This document shows positions 9,032-18,880 of a stretch of DNA of 64,000 bases, in pieces; position 1 is the stretch's first letter, and the number at the start of each line of letters is the position of its first letter. Below the pieces are notes generated by a model. It made no database searches. It saw only the letters and a program-made list of their open reading frames with translations, and was not told where the DNA came from. A program made the position numbers and the translations under genes. The stretch is from positions 1,054,001-1,118,000 of the forward strand of contig OX638330.1 in NCBI GenBank assembly GCA_951812725.1, written 5' to 3'. This stretch comes from an uncultured Caldilineaceae bacterium (GTDB taxonomy: Bacteria; Chloroflexota; Anaerolineae; Caldilineales; Caldilineaceae).

Positions 9032-10096
9032 ATGACAGTGCAACCGAACGATACGCTGCTCGAAGTAAAAGACCTGCAAACACACTTCTTTATGGCCGAG
9101 GGGGTCGCAAAGGCGGTCGACAGCACCACTTTTTCAATCGGCCGCGGGAAGGTCTTGGGCGTGGTCGGCGAAAGCGGCTGCGGCAAAAGCGTCACTGCCC
9201 GCTCCATCATGCGCATGGTGCGGCCACCCGGTCACACCGTCGACGGAGAAATCCTCTACTCCAGGGCGGCCGAAACTGGCCAGACTACCTCCGTCGATCT
9301 GCTGCAACTTCCCGCCACCGGCGCAGAGATGCGCTCGATCCGCGGCGGAGAGATCTCGATGATCTTCCAGGAGCCGCGCGCCTCGCTCAGCCCTGTCCAT
9401 CGGATCGGCGACCAGATCACAGAGAATATTCTCCTGCACCAACCCGTAACTCCGTCCGAGGCAGAACTAATTGCCATCGATATGCTGCAGCAGGTGCACA
9501 TTCCTTTGGCTGAACAGCGCATGGGCGCCTTTGCTCACCAGTTGAGCGGCGGCATGTGCCAAAGAGTGATGATCGCGATGGCGCTTTCTTGCCACCCCAA
9601 CCTCCTCATCGCCGATGAACCGACCACCGCACTGGACGTCACCACCGAAGCCCAGATTCTTGAACTTATGCAAGGACTGCAGGCCGAGTTGGACATGGCT
9701 ATAATGTTCATCACCCACGACCTGGGCGTCGTCGCCGATATGGCCGACGAAGTGGCCGTGATGTACCTTGGCAAAATCGTCGAACGCGGCGCGGCCGCCG
9801 ATATCTTCCGCGATCCTAAGCACCCCTACACGATCGCCCTGCTGGAGTCGCTGCCGCGCATGGACCAGAAGCGGGACTGGCTACAGACAATCCGGGGCGT
9901 TGTGCCGGACCCATACAGCACGCTCAACGGCTGCCCCTTTCATCCGCGCTGTGCCGACTCTATGCCTGGCGTTTGCGATGAGATTGTGCCCCAGCCCATC
10001 TCCCTGGAAGATGGGCGCGAGGTGCGCTGCCTTTTGTATACCGAACATGCCACCCAGGAAAGCCCCCAACTCGCAGAGGAAACCAGCCATCAATAG
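9032..10096 (+). CDS. ABC importer ATP-binding protein, OppD/DppD type
   Basis: A 354-residue ATPase. Walker A GESGCGKS is at 46-53, the signature LSGGM at 171-175 (followed by CQR rather than the usual RQR), and Walker B LLIADEP at 191-197. The C-terminal oligopeptide-transporter domain contains the CPFHPRC motif. ATG at 9032 was chosen because the protein then starts like other OppD proteins; there is no clear ribosome-binding site. It overlaps the next ATPase gene by about 50 bp. Confidence 0.92.
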   Translation: MTVQPNDTLLEVKDLQTHFFMAEGVAKAVDSTTFSIGRGKVLGVVGESGCGKSVTARSIMRMVRPPGHTVDGEILYSRAAETGQTTSVDLLQLPATGAEMRSIRGGEISMIFQEPRASLSPVHRIGDQITENILLHQPVTPSEAELIAIDMLQQVHIPLAEQRMGAFAHQLSGGMCQRVMIAMALSCHPNLLIADEPTTALDVTTEAQILELMQGLQAELDMAIMFITHDLGVVADMADEVAVMYLGKIVERGAAADIFRDPKHPYTIALLESLPRMDQKRDWLQTIRGVVPDPYSTLNGCPFHPRCADSMPGVCDEIVPQPISLEDGREVRCLLYTEHATQESPQLAEETSHQ

Positions 10097-11126
10097 CAAC
10101 GCAGACAGCTATCCACTGCTGGAAGTCAATGGGCTGAAGAAGCACTTTCCAATCTCCGCCGGGCTCTTCTCCAAAGTCGTCAGCCACATCAAAGCTGTGG
10201 ACGGCGTCGACTTCACGCTGCAAAAGGGCGAGACCCTGGGTCTGGTCGGCGAGAGCGGCTGCGGCAAAACGACCGTTGGCCGCCTGATCATGCGTCTGTA
10301 CGCGCCTACCGCGGGCGACATCAATTTCCGTCCCCACGGTGAGGAAGGTGCACAATATGACCTGGCGACCCTCGACAACAAGGCGCTGCGTCCCGTGCGG
10401 ACGCACTTGCAGATGATCTTCCAGGACCCGTACACGTCGTTGAACCCGCGCAAAACGATTCTGGACATCATCGGCGAGCCGCTGCGACTCAACGGCATGA
10501 GCAGGGGGTCCGAACTGGAGGATCGGGTGGTAGAGATGCTTCGCCTGGTCGGGCTGCGGCCGGAGTACATCACCCGTTACCCCCACGCCTTCAGCGGCGG
10601 ACAGCGTCAGCGCATTGGCATCGCCCGCGCCCTCATCCTCAACCCCACCCTTGTCATCGCTGACGAGCCAGTCTCCGCGCTCGACGTCTCAGTGCAGGCG
10701 CAAATCCTTAACCTCCTCAAGTTTCTCCAGCGGGAATTGGACCTGACCTACCTGTTCATCGCCCACGACCTTGGCGTCGTCAAGCATATCAGCGACCGTG
10801 TAGCGGTTATGTATGTGGGCAAGCTTGTCGAGCTCGCCGAGGCCGATGATCTCTACCGCAAGCCTCTGCATCCCTACACCGAGGCACTGCTTTCCGCAGT
10901 GCATGTAGCCGGCCCTGCGCATAGCCAGAGCGAACGCATCGTCCTGGAAGGCGAAGTAGCCGATCCCTCCAACCCGCCATCCGGCTGTTACTTTCATCCC
11001 CGCTGCCGCTACGCCCAGGAGCGCTGCCAGCAGGAGACGCCCGAACTTCGAAGCGCCGCCGAAAATCGCTACGTCGCTTGTCACTTTGCCGACGAGTTGG
11101 ACCTGGCAGGCGCCGGCACGACATGA
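10047..11126 (+). CDS. ABC importer ATP-binding protein, OppF/DppF type
   Basis: A 359-residue ATPase using ATG at 10047, inside the end of the upstream gene, the only plausible ATG before the conserved domain; translation is probably coupled. Walker A GESGCGKT is at 68-75, the signature is [10 protein letters not shown], Walker B is [11 protein letters not shown], and the C-terminal CYFHPRC motif marks the oligopeptide-transporter domain. It completes a full Dpp/Opp importer with the upstream genes. Confidence 0.92.
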   Translation: MPPRKAPNSQRKPAINSNADSYPLLEVNGLKKHFPISAGLFSKVVSHIKAVDGVDFTLQKGETLGLVGESGCGKTTVGRLIMRLYAPTAGDINFRPHGEEGAQYDLATLDNKALRPVRTHLQMIFQDPYTSLNPRKTILDIIGEPLRLNGMSRGSELEDRVVEMLRLVGLRPEYITRYPHAFSGGQRQRIGIARALILNPTLVIADEPVSALDVSVQAQILNLLKFLQRELDLTYLFIAHDLGVVKHISDRVAVMYVGKLVELAEADDLYRKPLHPYTEALLSAVHVAGPAHSQSERIVLEGEVADPSNPPSGCYFHPRCRYAQERCQQETPELRSAAENRYVACHFADELDLAGAGTT

Positions 11127-11159
11127 ACCCAATAGCACACAACTGAGGAGAGAGCGAGG

Positions 11160-12317
11160 ATGAGCATGCGCCCCATAACTTCCGGGCCGAAGCATCACTG
11201 GTTCGGATACTACGATAAACTGCAGTTCGATCCCTCCAACCGTTATGTGTTGGGAATGGAGGTCGATTTCGAGCATCGCTCGCCAACCCCAGGGGACGTA
11301 ATCAGGGTCGGGATGATCGACCTGGCTGACGGCGACCGCTGGATTGAGCTGGGCGAGACGCGGGCGTGGTGCTGGCAGCAGGGCTGTATGCTACAGTGGA
11401 TTCCCGGATCCGACAGCGAGGTCATCTGGAATGACCGCGAGGACGATCGCTTCGTCTGCCATGTTCTGGATATCCATACGGGCAAGAAGCGTACATTGGG
11501 GTACCCGATCTATACGCTCTCTCCGGACGGACGCACTGCCATCGGCGCCGACTTCCGCCGCATCAACCATATGCGGCCCGGCTACGGCTACGCCGGCATC
11601 CCCGATTCGAACTTCGATACACTGGCGCCCGATGATGTCGGCATCCACAGAGTGGACCTGAAGACCTGCGAGGCATCACTAGTGATCTCGATCGAGCAGG
11701 TGGCAGCTATTCCATATCCTCACGGTGACATCAGCGCGGCTAAACACTATTTCAACCACCTTCTCTTCAATACCGACGGCTCGCGCTTCATATTCCTGCA
11801 CCGCTGGCGGTTCGGCGACGCGGGTTTCCATACACGAATGATGACCGCCGCGGCAGACGGAACTGACATTTACGGAGTGGATCAATACGGGCACACATCC
11901 CACTTCATCTGGCGCGACCCGGAACACATCCTGGCATGGGCCAGGCACCCTTCACACGCAGACGCCTTCTATATCTATCGGGACGGTACACAGGAGGTGG
12001 AGGTGATCGGCAAAGGGGTGATGACGTTGAACGGGCACTGCACCTATCTTGCCGACACAAACTGGATTTTGAACGATACCTACCCCGTCCCAAGGGACGA
12101 CGGGAAAGTCCAGGAGTTGTATCTCTATAGCGTGGAGAGTGGCCGGCGCCGCGAACTGGGCGAATTTGGCGCCGCAGCCGAGTATACAGGCGAATGGCGC
12201 TGCGATCTGCACCCGCGGTCCAGCCCGGATGGCAGCCTGATCACCATCGATTCAGCTCATGGCGGCAACGGTCGGCAGATCCACCTGATGGACATTTCCG
12301 CCTATCAGGCATCATAA
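11160..12317 (+). CDS. Beta-propeller protein, TolB/oligogalacturonate-lyase-like
   Basis: A 385-residue protein with a strong ribosome-binding site (GAGGAG at 11145-11150). It has repeated beta-blade units with WD/TolB-like 'SPDG' turns (for example LSPDGRTA and SSPDGSL) and scattered conserved-looking His residues (HFIW, NGHCTY, LHPRSS), the general layout of seven-bladed oligogalacturonate lyases (PL22) and related proteins. No signal peptide is seen, in keeping with a cytoplasmic enzyme acting on an imported oligosaccharide. It follows the ATPase gene by 33 bp and probably ends the transport operon. The lyase activity is inference. Confidence 0.6.
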   Translation: MSMRPITSGPKHHWFGYYDKLQFDPSNRYVLGMEVDFEHRSPTPGDVIRVGMIDLADGDRWIELGETRAWCWQQGCMLQWIPGSDSEVIWNDREDDRFVCHVLDIHTGKKRTLGYPIYTLSPDGRTAIGADFRRINHMRPGYGYAGIPDSNFDTLAPDDVGIHRVDLKTCEASLVISIEQVAAIPYPHGDISAAKHYFNHLLFNTDGSRFIFLHRWRFGDAGFHTRMMTAAADGTDIYGVDQYGHTSHFIWRDPEHILAWARHPSHADAFYIYRDGTQEVEVIGKGVMTLNGHCTYLADTNWILNDTYPVPRDDGKVQELYLYSVESGRRRELGEFGAAAEYTGEWRCDLHPRSSPDGSLITIDSAHGGNGRQIHLMDISAYQAS

Positions 12318-12369
12318 CGGAGCGCGCCCGAGCGAAATGCTGCCCGCGCGCGGATATGGGTTCGGGGAG

Positions 12370-12903
12370 CTACTTCCAGGTGTAGGTACCTTTTTCGTCC
12401 TGGGGAATCGAACTGAAGCTCTGCATCGCCTGGCCCCTCTCCGGCTTCAGACCGGTGCGGTCGGCAATCTCCTCGGCCAGCCCGGGAAGATAGGGCAGAT
12501 CCTCGCGGAATAGGACTGTCGAGTCTTCAGGCGTGTAGTGAACGTGCAAGTCCACGTCGCCCTCGCTTGCTTCCCTCCTGCCCACAATCACGTCCAGGCG
12601 CGTTATGTGCCCCCAATCCCACTTGCGAGAAATCGCCCAGAAGCGCAAGGGACTGTTGATGGCCAGACCGTCTTCCGAAACCTCGTAGACAGTCCCAAGG
12701 TCGATGATATGGCCGTAGAGGAGCAGTGCGCCCCAGATCAGAAATGTGTAGGCCATAGCCTCTACGAAAAAGATCCGGTTAATTCCCATTGTGAAAGTTA
12801 GAACTCCGGCTATCAGCAGGGCGGCTGCCGACACCATCGACTTTGGTCTGCCTCTAAATGTGATCGATTCCCGGACTTCGTCTGCCTGAAGAGATTCAGC
12901 CAT
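12370..12903 (-). CDS. Membrane protein with PH-like domain, unknown function
   Basis: A 177-residue protein. Two hydrophobic segments (about residues 24-42 and 48-66) are followed by a beta-rich soluble part of about 110 residues resembling bacterial PH-like (bPH_2) membrane proteins. It converges with the propeller gene and lies downstream of the ATPase-winged-helix gene, separated by a hairpin at 12942-12965. No partner is evident. Confidence 0.6.
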   Translation of the reverse strand: MAESLQADEVRESITFRGRPKSMVSAAALLIAGVLTFTMGINRIFFVEAMAYTFLIWGALLLYGHIIDLGTVYEVSEDGLAINSPLRFWAISRKWDWGHITRLDVIVGRREASEGDVDLHVHYTPEDSTVLFREDLPYLPGLAEEIADRTGLKPERGQAMQSFSSIPQDEKGTYTWK

Positions 12904-12941
12904 ATAGCAATTCTGCCTTGTTCAATGTTGCTGTTGTATGT

Positions 12942-12965
12942 GCTCCCTCTCAGCGAGAAGGGAGC
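12942..12965 (-). terminator. Hairpin between ATPase-wHTH gene and PH-like gene
   Basis: GCTCCC-TCTC pairs with GAGA-(A)-GGGAGC around an AGC loop, giving a 10-bp stem with a one-base bulge. No U-run follows on the minus strand. It is positioned to end transcription of the upstream minus-strand regulator gene. Confidence 0.35.
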
Positions 12966-13116
12966 GGACCGCGACCACCTGTCTGGCCGCGACCGAGCGA
13001 ATGTTTGTAGTATAGACGGAAGGCCAAAGCGACCAAAATTTGCCAACCTCCTGGGAACCCATTAGCGGATCCCGTCCTGGTTTGGCCACCCCAACCGGAT
13101 AACTCGAAGCGCCCGT

Positions 13117-14484
13117 TCAGTCTGAAACCAGTCGGTATCCCCGTCCCCTGACCGTAACGATGTAAACGGGATTGGAGGGGTCCGGTTCTACTTTCTGGCG
13201 CAATCGGCTCACCAGCTTTTCAATGCGGGCATCGTCTACTTCCCGCAGTCCGTCGTCGCCCCACACTTCCTGGACTATCTGGTACTTGTCAACAATTCTG
13301 TTGCTGTTCTGAAAAAGCAGTCTAATCAGCTGATATTCCAGGGCAGTGAGGTCGATTTGGCGGCCATTTATCGATACCTCGCCGCTCTCGCTATCCACGT
13401 CAACGCCATCGCCGCCGACGGTATCGGTCTGTTGCGCCATAACATACTCGGCGAAAAGACGGCAGAAGGCGCGCAGGTCCTCTTTCTTCTGAACCAGGAC
13501 GTGATATTTCATCAGCTGCGACAGGCTGGCTGGGTCAGCCTCCAGGCCGGAAAACAGGAACCTTAAGGTCTCCTGTTGTTCTGACGTGCAGCTGTCCCAG
13601 ATTTTCTCGCTCTCCATATTCAAGGTTGGGTCCTGGCGTAACTGTTCAATCAGGCCGCGATGGAATACAAATCGATCTGCCTTGCCTTTGCTGCCCTGAT
13701 CCATCGCCGCCACCGCATCACCCAAAATGCGGCTGACCCCTTCCAAATAGCCAGGGTGACCTCCGGTCCACTGGTACACGAAGGCGATGTCTTCTGCGGT
13801 CAGATCCAAACTGTGGCGCGCGGCGAAGCTTCTCATGTAGCGTTCCACATCATGGCTTGGGAGAGGCGCCAGGTGCCAGGGCTGGTGGGAGAACAGTTCT
13901 CCGAACTCGCTGCTGTGTTCGCCAGGCCGCAGCTCCGCCAAAGGCCAAACGGTCGCGGTCACAAAAACGAGCCGGTTGCCGTAGCGATCCTTCTTGGCCC
14001 GCAGGTTGAGGAACACTCTCGTGTCTATCCGCTGGAATGGTTCGTCGAACTCGTCGAACAGCAGAATCAGCTTGTACTGGCTTTCCTGAAGCGCGGCGGT
14101 CAATCCATTGCTGAAACTGAGGGGCACTTGAAAAACGTTGGCGGGCGCGACCAGGGCCTCGTAGGCGCTCTGTAGCTCTTGGTTTTTGGCCAGTACTTGG
14201 CTGCTCTCCTGCAAGCAGCGCAGCACCAACTCATAGAATCCCTGCTCCGTCATCTCCAACATCCGGTTGCAGTCAATATAGACCGGCAGGTATTCGCTGC
14301 CCTCCTCACCCAACTGGTGCAGCCAAACGTCTGCGTGAGCCAGCAACCGCATCAGCGAAGATTTGCCCACATTGCTGAAACCCGTTACCTCTACGCAGCG
14401 GGAACTATTGAGCAGCCCAACTATTGGCTCGATGTCGGTCTGCCGCATATAGCTCCCATCGGACAGACGCAACGTAGTTGTCAT
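13117..14484 (-). CDS. P-loop ATPase fused to a C-terminal OmpR/PhoB-type winged helix
   Basis: A 455-residue protein from ATG at 14484, which has GGAGG four bases upstream. Residues 35-43 (GFSNVGKSS) form Walker A and 138-147 (KLILLFDEFD) Walker B of an AAA/STAND-like NTPase. A helical middle region follows, and residues of about 360-455 form a winged-helix domain like response-regulator outputs (LTALEYQLIRLL, RIEKLVSRLRQKV, RGRGYRL). There is no receiver domain. It is probably an ATP-driven transcription regulator. Its start is 85 bp downstream of the MutL-like gene, so it may be the last gene, or the regulator, of the operon at 14570-19788. Confidence 0.8.
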   Translation of the reverse strand: MTTTLRLSDGSYMRQTDIEPIVGLLNSSRCVEVTGFSNVGKSSLMRLLAHADVWLHQLGEEGSEYLPVYIDCNRMLEMTEQGFYELVLRCLQESSQVLAKNQELQSAYEALVAPANVFQVPLSFSNGLTAALQESQYKLILLFDEFDEPFQRIDTRVFLNLRAKKDRYGNRLVFVTATVWPLAELRPGEHSSEFGELFSHQPWHLAPLPSHDVERYMRSFAARHSLDLTAEDIAFVYQWTGGHPGYLEGVSRILGDAVAAMDQGSKGKADRFVFHRGLIEQLRQDPTLNMESEKIWDSCTSEQQETLRFLFSGLEADPASLSQLMKYHVLVQKKEDLRAFCRLFAEYVMAQQTDTVGGDGVDVDSESGEVSINGRQIDLTALEYQLIRLLFQNSNRIVDKYQIVQEVWGDDGLREVDDARIEKLVSRLRQKVEPDPSNPVYIVTVRGRGYRLVSD

Positions 14485-14569
14485 AGGACCTCCAGTTGAG
14501 AGCCTTCCCCGGCCCAATTTCCTTTGCGGTGAAATGTATTGACCATTGTCGCCAACTTGGTATCCTGCG

Positions 14570-15868
14570 TCAAGCGATGGCAAAACCGCTTCCACCCTCA
14601 AAGAGAATATCGGCCGACAACACCTGCAGCGCCGCTTCCGGGGAGGTCTGGCCAATCCCGGATACTGCAGGGACAAGGCCCAGCGGGTCCCACCAGTATG
14701 CTGGCCCAGCCGCGGTCCGATCCGTTCCGGCGGTGGCAGGCGGCTGCGAAGGGCGCGGCCACTGCGCCGGCCAGTCTCCGCTGACCAATCGGAGGGGTGG
14801 CCATTCAGCCAGAACCTCCGGTCGTTCTCCGGGTTGTACACAATTTATCCGCAGCCCTGTGTATTCCTCCCCGGCTGTCTCCCAGGCCCGCACGTGCAGC
14901 CAACGGTCCGCGCCCGCATAGAGCCCATGAAGTTCCGGCAGCTGATGGCGCCGCATCCAAAGTCGAACGGCTTGGGCAAAAGCCCACTGCGTACTTGGCA
15001 GTGCAGTCGAACTGTCAACCCATCCGCCGATTCTTCTCATAGCAGGCATGCGCAAGGACTGCTGCCAGTGATACCGCTCCAGCACATTTCGCAGAGCTGT
15101 TTCACTGTTGCTACCTGCGGCGGAGAGCACATTATCGGCCACCACGGCCGCGCCCCCGTCCGTCCGTTCCTGCCATCGTGCCAGTGCAGCACTGCCAGAT
15201 TGGCTATTGCCCGCATAACAGAACAGCGGTCTGTCATCGTCAGGCAGCTGGACCGCGGCTTCTATCACGCGGCGGCTCAGGGCCAGCACCTGTTCCTGGC
15301 TGCGGAAGCCGATCTGTTCGTAGCCGCCCACGATCAGAACTACGTCAGGACGAAGCGCCCTAAGTTCCCTTGCCAGTGCACCCGTGCTTTGGTGGGGACC
15401 GGGCAAATAGGTGGCAATCGGCCTGCAAAGAGCCCCGGCGAGCGCCGCCTCACCTGCAGCAAGACTCCCGCCTCCGGACAGTCCGGCCATCCACACCCGC
15501 AGTAGTGGCATCAAGTCCGCGACCGCGAATGCCTGGCCGACACCTTCCACAAATGCAGGACCGGACGAGTGCAGACGAGGGCGATCCTGTTCAGCATCCC
15601 AAAGCGAGATGCTGAACTGCTTTTCCAAACGGTTGACTGCCTGGACGAGGGCTCCAACGCATTCGTCGGGACTGGTCTGCGCGGGCAGATCAACAGTCTG
15701 CCACCCAACCATTCGGTTGATCCCTTCCACAGGTTCAATCAAAACGGCCACTGCGCGCTGCGGCTCCGCAGCTAGTGCCAGAATGCTTTTGGGCGCGAAG
15801 TCCGCCAGCGATGCCGCCGAAGGTCCCCTACCTGAAACGGGGGACGGGGAAACCGGTGTTACGCTCAT
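14570..15868 (-). CDS. MutL/GlmL-like protein, possibly actin-like ATPase fold
   Basis: A 432-residue protein starting at the ATGA overlap with the upstream gene (15865-15868). It has a RPDVVLIVGGYE stretch (173-184), an LFCYAGN stretch (215-221) and VVADNVLS (242-249). These resemble the conserved blocks of the MutL/GlmL family (named from glutamate mutase operons, Hsp70/actin-like fold), which carry an LxxGGxxG block and a VxYAGN block. The usual N-terminal DIGSTxTK phosphate loop is not obvious, so this copy may be divergent or inactive as an ATPase. No glutamate mutase genes lie nearby; its partners are the membrane proteins of the same operon. Family call from pattern only. Confidence 0.55.
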   Translation of the reverse strand: MSVTPVSPSPVSGRGPSAASLADFAPKSILALAAEPQRAVAVLIEPVEGINRMVGWQTVDLPAQTSPDECVGALVQAVNRLEKQFSISLWDAEQDRPRLHSSGPAFVEGVGQAFAVADLMPLLRVWMAGLSGGGSLAAGEAALAGALCRPIATYLPGPHQSTGALARELRALRPDVVLIVGGYEQIGFRSQEQVLALSRRVIEAAVQLPDDDRPLFCYAGNSQSGSAALARWQERTDGGAAVVADNVLSAAGSNSETALRNVLERYHWQQSLRMPAMRRIGGWVDSSTALPSTQWAFAQAVRLWMRRHQLPELHGLYAGADRWLHVRAWETAGEEYTGLRINCVQPGERPEVLAEWPPLRLVSGDWPAQWPRPSQPPATAGTDRTAAGPAYWWDPLGLVPAVSGIGQTSPEAALQVLSADILFEGGSGFAIA

Positions 15869-16755
15869 GAACCGGCTCCGCGTACTGCCGCCCACAGCAT
15901 CTGCCACAGTTCGCTGCGGGGAACTTCAAACAGGAAGTAGTCCAGACGAGCCAGCGCCAGCGAAAAACGAGCTGCAGCAAGTCGAGCAAAGACAAAGCCA
16001 GCGGCCAGCCACAAAGCCCGGCGACCAATGCCTCCCCACACGTGCATTACCTTCAGTGTCAGCGTTTTGTACGGAATGTCCTGTTTCTGGGCGGCGGTCT
16101 GGGAATCCTTCAATCCGGAAGGCCGACGCGGTGCAGGGGGGCGCCCACTCGCGCCTGAGGCGCGGCCAAGCTGCAGGTGGATCAGGACGCCGCCGGTAAT
16201 CAGCAACGTAATGAATCTGACCAGCCACGACGCCTCTTCAGCTGCGGGACGAGCGTCGCCGGCAGTCGCCACAGCTGCTAGCGGGGTCTGTAACGCCGCA
16301 GCGAGTTGGGGCCAGAGCGTTCCCTGAACTGCGCCGCTTACGCCAACCCCCAAACCGACGCCGACAAGAACGGCTGCCGGTACTACCGCCAGCAGGCGCA
16401 GAACCCGGCTTCCGCCCGGCCCTTGGGGCCGACGACGAAGCAGCTCCACACCCCCTGCCCACATGAGCAGCCCCAGTATCAGGGGCAGCCAACTCTTCAG
16501 CAGGGTCGCCTCCGGCGCGGTAAGCCAGGACACGGGATCGTTGATTACAGGCGCGAACAGCCTCGGCCAGAGAACATTGCGCCAAGCCAGCACCGCTATG
16601 TATCCCAACCCGGCGCCTACCAGAATGTACTGGCCCAGGCGCGCCAGAAAATTGTCCCTGATCAAATAACTGGCGATGGTCAGAGAAATGAATAGGCCCA
16701 AAACCAAGCCGGCATCTTGCAGGGCGGCGGGCAGGCCGCTGCTGAATGGGCTCAC
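15865..16755 (-). CDS. Polytopic membrane protein of unknown function
   Basis: A 296-residue protein with GTG start inside a GTGA overlap with the upstream gene, and an ATGA overlap with the downstream one. It contains about five to six hydrophobic segments (around residues 14-32, 42-58, 88-106, 120-142, 178-195 and 240-262). A Pro/Arg-rich cytoplasmic-looking loop sits near residues 200-222. No family recognised. The overlaps on both sides show it is part of one transcript with the zinc-ribbon and MutL-like proteins. Confidence 0.65.
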   Translation of the reverse strand: MSPFSSGLPAALQDAGLVLGLFISLTIASYLIRDNFLARLGQYILVGAGLGYIAVLAWRNVLWPRLFAPVINDPVSWLTAPEATLLKSWLPLILGLLMWAGGVELLRRRPQGPGGSRVLRLLAVVPAAVLVGVGLGVGVSGAVQGTLWPQLAAALQTPLAAVATAGDARPAAEEASWLVRFITLLITGGVLIHLQLGRASGASGRPPAPRRPSGLKDSQTAAQKQDIPYKTLTLKVMHVWGGIGRRALWLAAGFVFARLAAARFSLALARLDYFLFEVPRSELWQMLWAAVRGAGS

Positions 16756-18158
16756 GTCATCCTCCGCTCAGTCAGCCCGGCCACATTTCCGAGCACGATG
16801 ACGAAAAGCAGAATACCGATTCCCCAGTTCTGGCCGTTGGTCAGTCTAGAAGTGCGGGCCTGCTCGGCGATGCTGCGCGTGCGCTCCAATCGGCGAAAAT
16901 AAGCGCTGCCTCCGTCCCAGCCACTCACCAGCCCCACCAGTTGCCCGCTGTGCAAATAGGGACGCAGCGCAGGGTCGGCAACCGCGCTGGTTACCGCGAT
17001 AACTGTACCGTCGTTTATAGGCTGCACCTGCTCAAGCCAACGCCGTGCGTCCTCGGCGTGGGCGGCGATCACCAGGGTTAGCACCGGCCCCGTTTCGGTA
17101 AGCCCGGCGAGACTGAACCGTTCTCTGAGTTCAACCCAGCCCGGGTCGACAGGCAAGGTTCGAGAAGGGGCAACGCCGAGAAGAGGCAGAGAGGCCGCGC
17201 CCCCGGGAATAAAGCCTCCCTCAATGATCTGGTTGGCAGTAACCTGCGCGCGGGCCGGCCGTCGGACTGATTCCTCAGCCTTGGCGATTACACGTCGCGC
17301 CACTGCCGGCCCTCCGGGCAACTGGCTGACGACAATCAGCGTCGTCCTTTTGTGGAGCAGATGCTCAATCACTGGCCGAGCCACAAGGTCCATTTCGCCA
17401 GCGGTCGCGGCGTCGTATGCCCAGTACACCAATACGGGGCTGTTCGGAGTCAAAGAATCTATATGTTGATGCGCCTGCTCCAGTCCGGGAAAAGTGTGGG
17501 GTCCGGTGCCGCCAGTGGGCGTTTGCGCTCCCCACAGTAGCGCGCCGGTCAATCCGAGAAGCAGGATCCATTCCAGCCAGGGCTGCCTTTGCAGTCCGCT
17601 TCCGCCAACTGCTGGCTCAGCCGCGGTGGGACCCATATCCGGGTTCGCACCAACTGCCGTTGGCAGATCCTCGGCATATAGCTGGCGCAACTGTCGGCGC
17701 TCTTCTTCACTTACGTTCAGTCCACTGGTCAACGACTGTGAGAGGCTGCGCGAGGGATCGGACTCCCTGGAGCCAGAGCTCGCGAATGCCATCGGATCCG
17801 CGGGTTCGAGCAGCCCCCCAAGGTCCGTTAAGAGGGGATCAGTCTGTGACGCAGCAGTCTGCGACTCCCCCTCGCCGGAAACTTCGCCGCCATCCTCTTC
17901 TTCACCGCTCGAATGCGGCCACGTGCGAGCGTAAGTAGGGTCCGAAGTCCGGGCGTCTGGGTGGTTCCCGGTTTCTTCCACGTCTGCCGGGGGAGGCGCT
18001 TCTTCCTGGTCTGCAGCGCCGGCGCCTGCCTCATCTGTCGTCTCGCCCGCGGGCGCGGACGGCAACTGCGCGCGCGCCAGATTTGTGCCGCAATGGACAC
18101 AAAACTGAGCATCGATTGGGTTGCTGAGTCCGCAGTGTGGACAGTCGGACTTCGCCAT
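16752..18158 (-). CDS. Zinc-ribbon membrane protein of unknown function
   Basis: A 468-residue protein from ATG at 18158. The N-terminus is a zinc ribbon with Cys6, Cys9, Cys20 and Cys23 (CPHC and CVHC knuckles). An acidic, low-complexity linker of about 150 residues rich in Glu, Asp, Ser and Pro follows, then a membrane segment (WILLLGLTGALLWG), an alpha/beta-looking domain of about 230 residues (containing VYWAYDAATAGEMD and VIEHLL) and a C-terminal membrane helix. The two helices would place the alpha/beta domain on the far side from the ribbon. No named family recognised. Confidence 0.65.
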   Translation of the reverse strand: MAKSDCPHCGLSNPIDAQFCVHCGTNLARAQLPSAPAGETTDEAGAGAADQEEAPPPADVEETGNHPDARTSDPTYARTWPHSSGEEEDGGEVSGEGESQTAASQTDPLLTDLGGLLEPADPMAFASSGSRESDPSRSLSQSLTSGLNVSEEERRQLRQLYAEDLPTAVGANPDMGPTAAEPAVGGSGLQRQPWLEWILLLGLTGALLWGAQTPTGGTGPHTFPGLEQAHQHIDSLTPNSPVLVYWAYDAATAGEMDLVARPVIEHLLHKRTTLIVVSQLPGGPAVARRVIAKAEESVRRPARAQVTANQIIEGGFIPGGAASLPLLGVAPSRTLPVDPGWVELRERFSLAGLTETGPVLTLVIAAHAEDARRWLEQVQPINDGTVIAVTSAVADPALRPYLHSGQLVGLVSGWDGGSAYFRRLERTRSIAEQARTSRLTNGQNWGIGILLFVIVLGNVAGLTERRMT

Positions 18159-18244
18159 TGGCGCTGCGTTCTCCAAGTCAGTCTGCTACGATCGAGAGTC
18201 GAAGATATCCCAAAGTGTGCCTTGCCGGGTTCCCCTATTGAATC

Positions 18245-18874
18245 CTATTTCACGCTATTCACGATCAGGCGGATGCTGATGAACAGTACGGCCAGCGCAC
18301 CGCCTATCAGAACGCCCCGCATCGCGGCCATCACTGGCCAGGAGAGCAGCCAGTCGACCAGATCGACCAGTGCATCCGGCATAAACTGGAAGAAAAAGGG
18401 TGTCTGCACCAGGAGCATCAGCAGGGCGCCGGCCAGAATCCACAGGCCGCCAGGCCGATTTATGCGAAGATAGAGGTAGGCCGCGCTCAGTAGAAAGAAA
18501 CCCGTCAGCGCGTACAGCGTTGCCTGTCCCGGAGCCAACACTGCGTCAAAGACCCACTCTGTGAGCGGGCCGATAGACCCTTCTGGCGATGAGACGCCGG
18601 CCCCAAAAACGAGCGCGAAAACGACCAGGAGCAGCAGACTGAGCAGCCACTCTCCCTTTCCGCGTTGGACCCTGACCAGGTGATACCAGAGAGCGTTGGC
18701 AATGCCCAGTAGCAGCGCGAACGCACCCAGCAGCATTGCCCAGCCATAGAGCGTGGTCGCAGCGGCAAGCGGCGTGATCGCCAAACCGAAGCGGGCGGAT
18801 ATAACCAACAATGCGCACGCAAGAGCAACCAGAAGGCCGATTCGATTTGTCCAGCCTGGGCGAGGAGAGAACAC
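18245..18874 (-). CDS. Polytopic membrane protein of unknown function
   Basis: A 209-residue protein with GTG start and about six hydrophobic segments, nearly all membrane-embedded, with a short conserved-looking loop between the third and fourth. The upstream gene ends six bases before its start, and the zinc-ribbon gene starts about 85 bases after its stop. No recognised domain. Confidence 0.65.
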   Translation of the reverse strand: MFSPRPGWTNRIGLLVALACALLVISARFGLAITPLAAATTLYGWAMLLGAFALLLGIANALWYHLVRVQRGKGEWLLSLLLLVVFALVFGAGVSSPEGSIGPLTEWVFDAVLAPGQATLYALTGFFLLSAAYLYLRINRPGGLWILAGALLMLLVQTPFFFQFMPDALVDLVDWLLSWPVMAAMRGVLIGGALAVLFISIRLIVNSVK

Positions 18875-18880
18875 TTGCAG

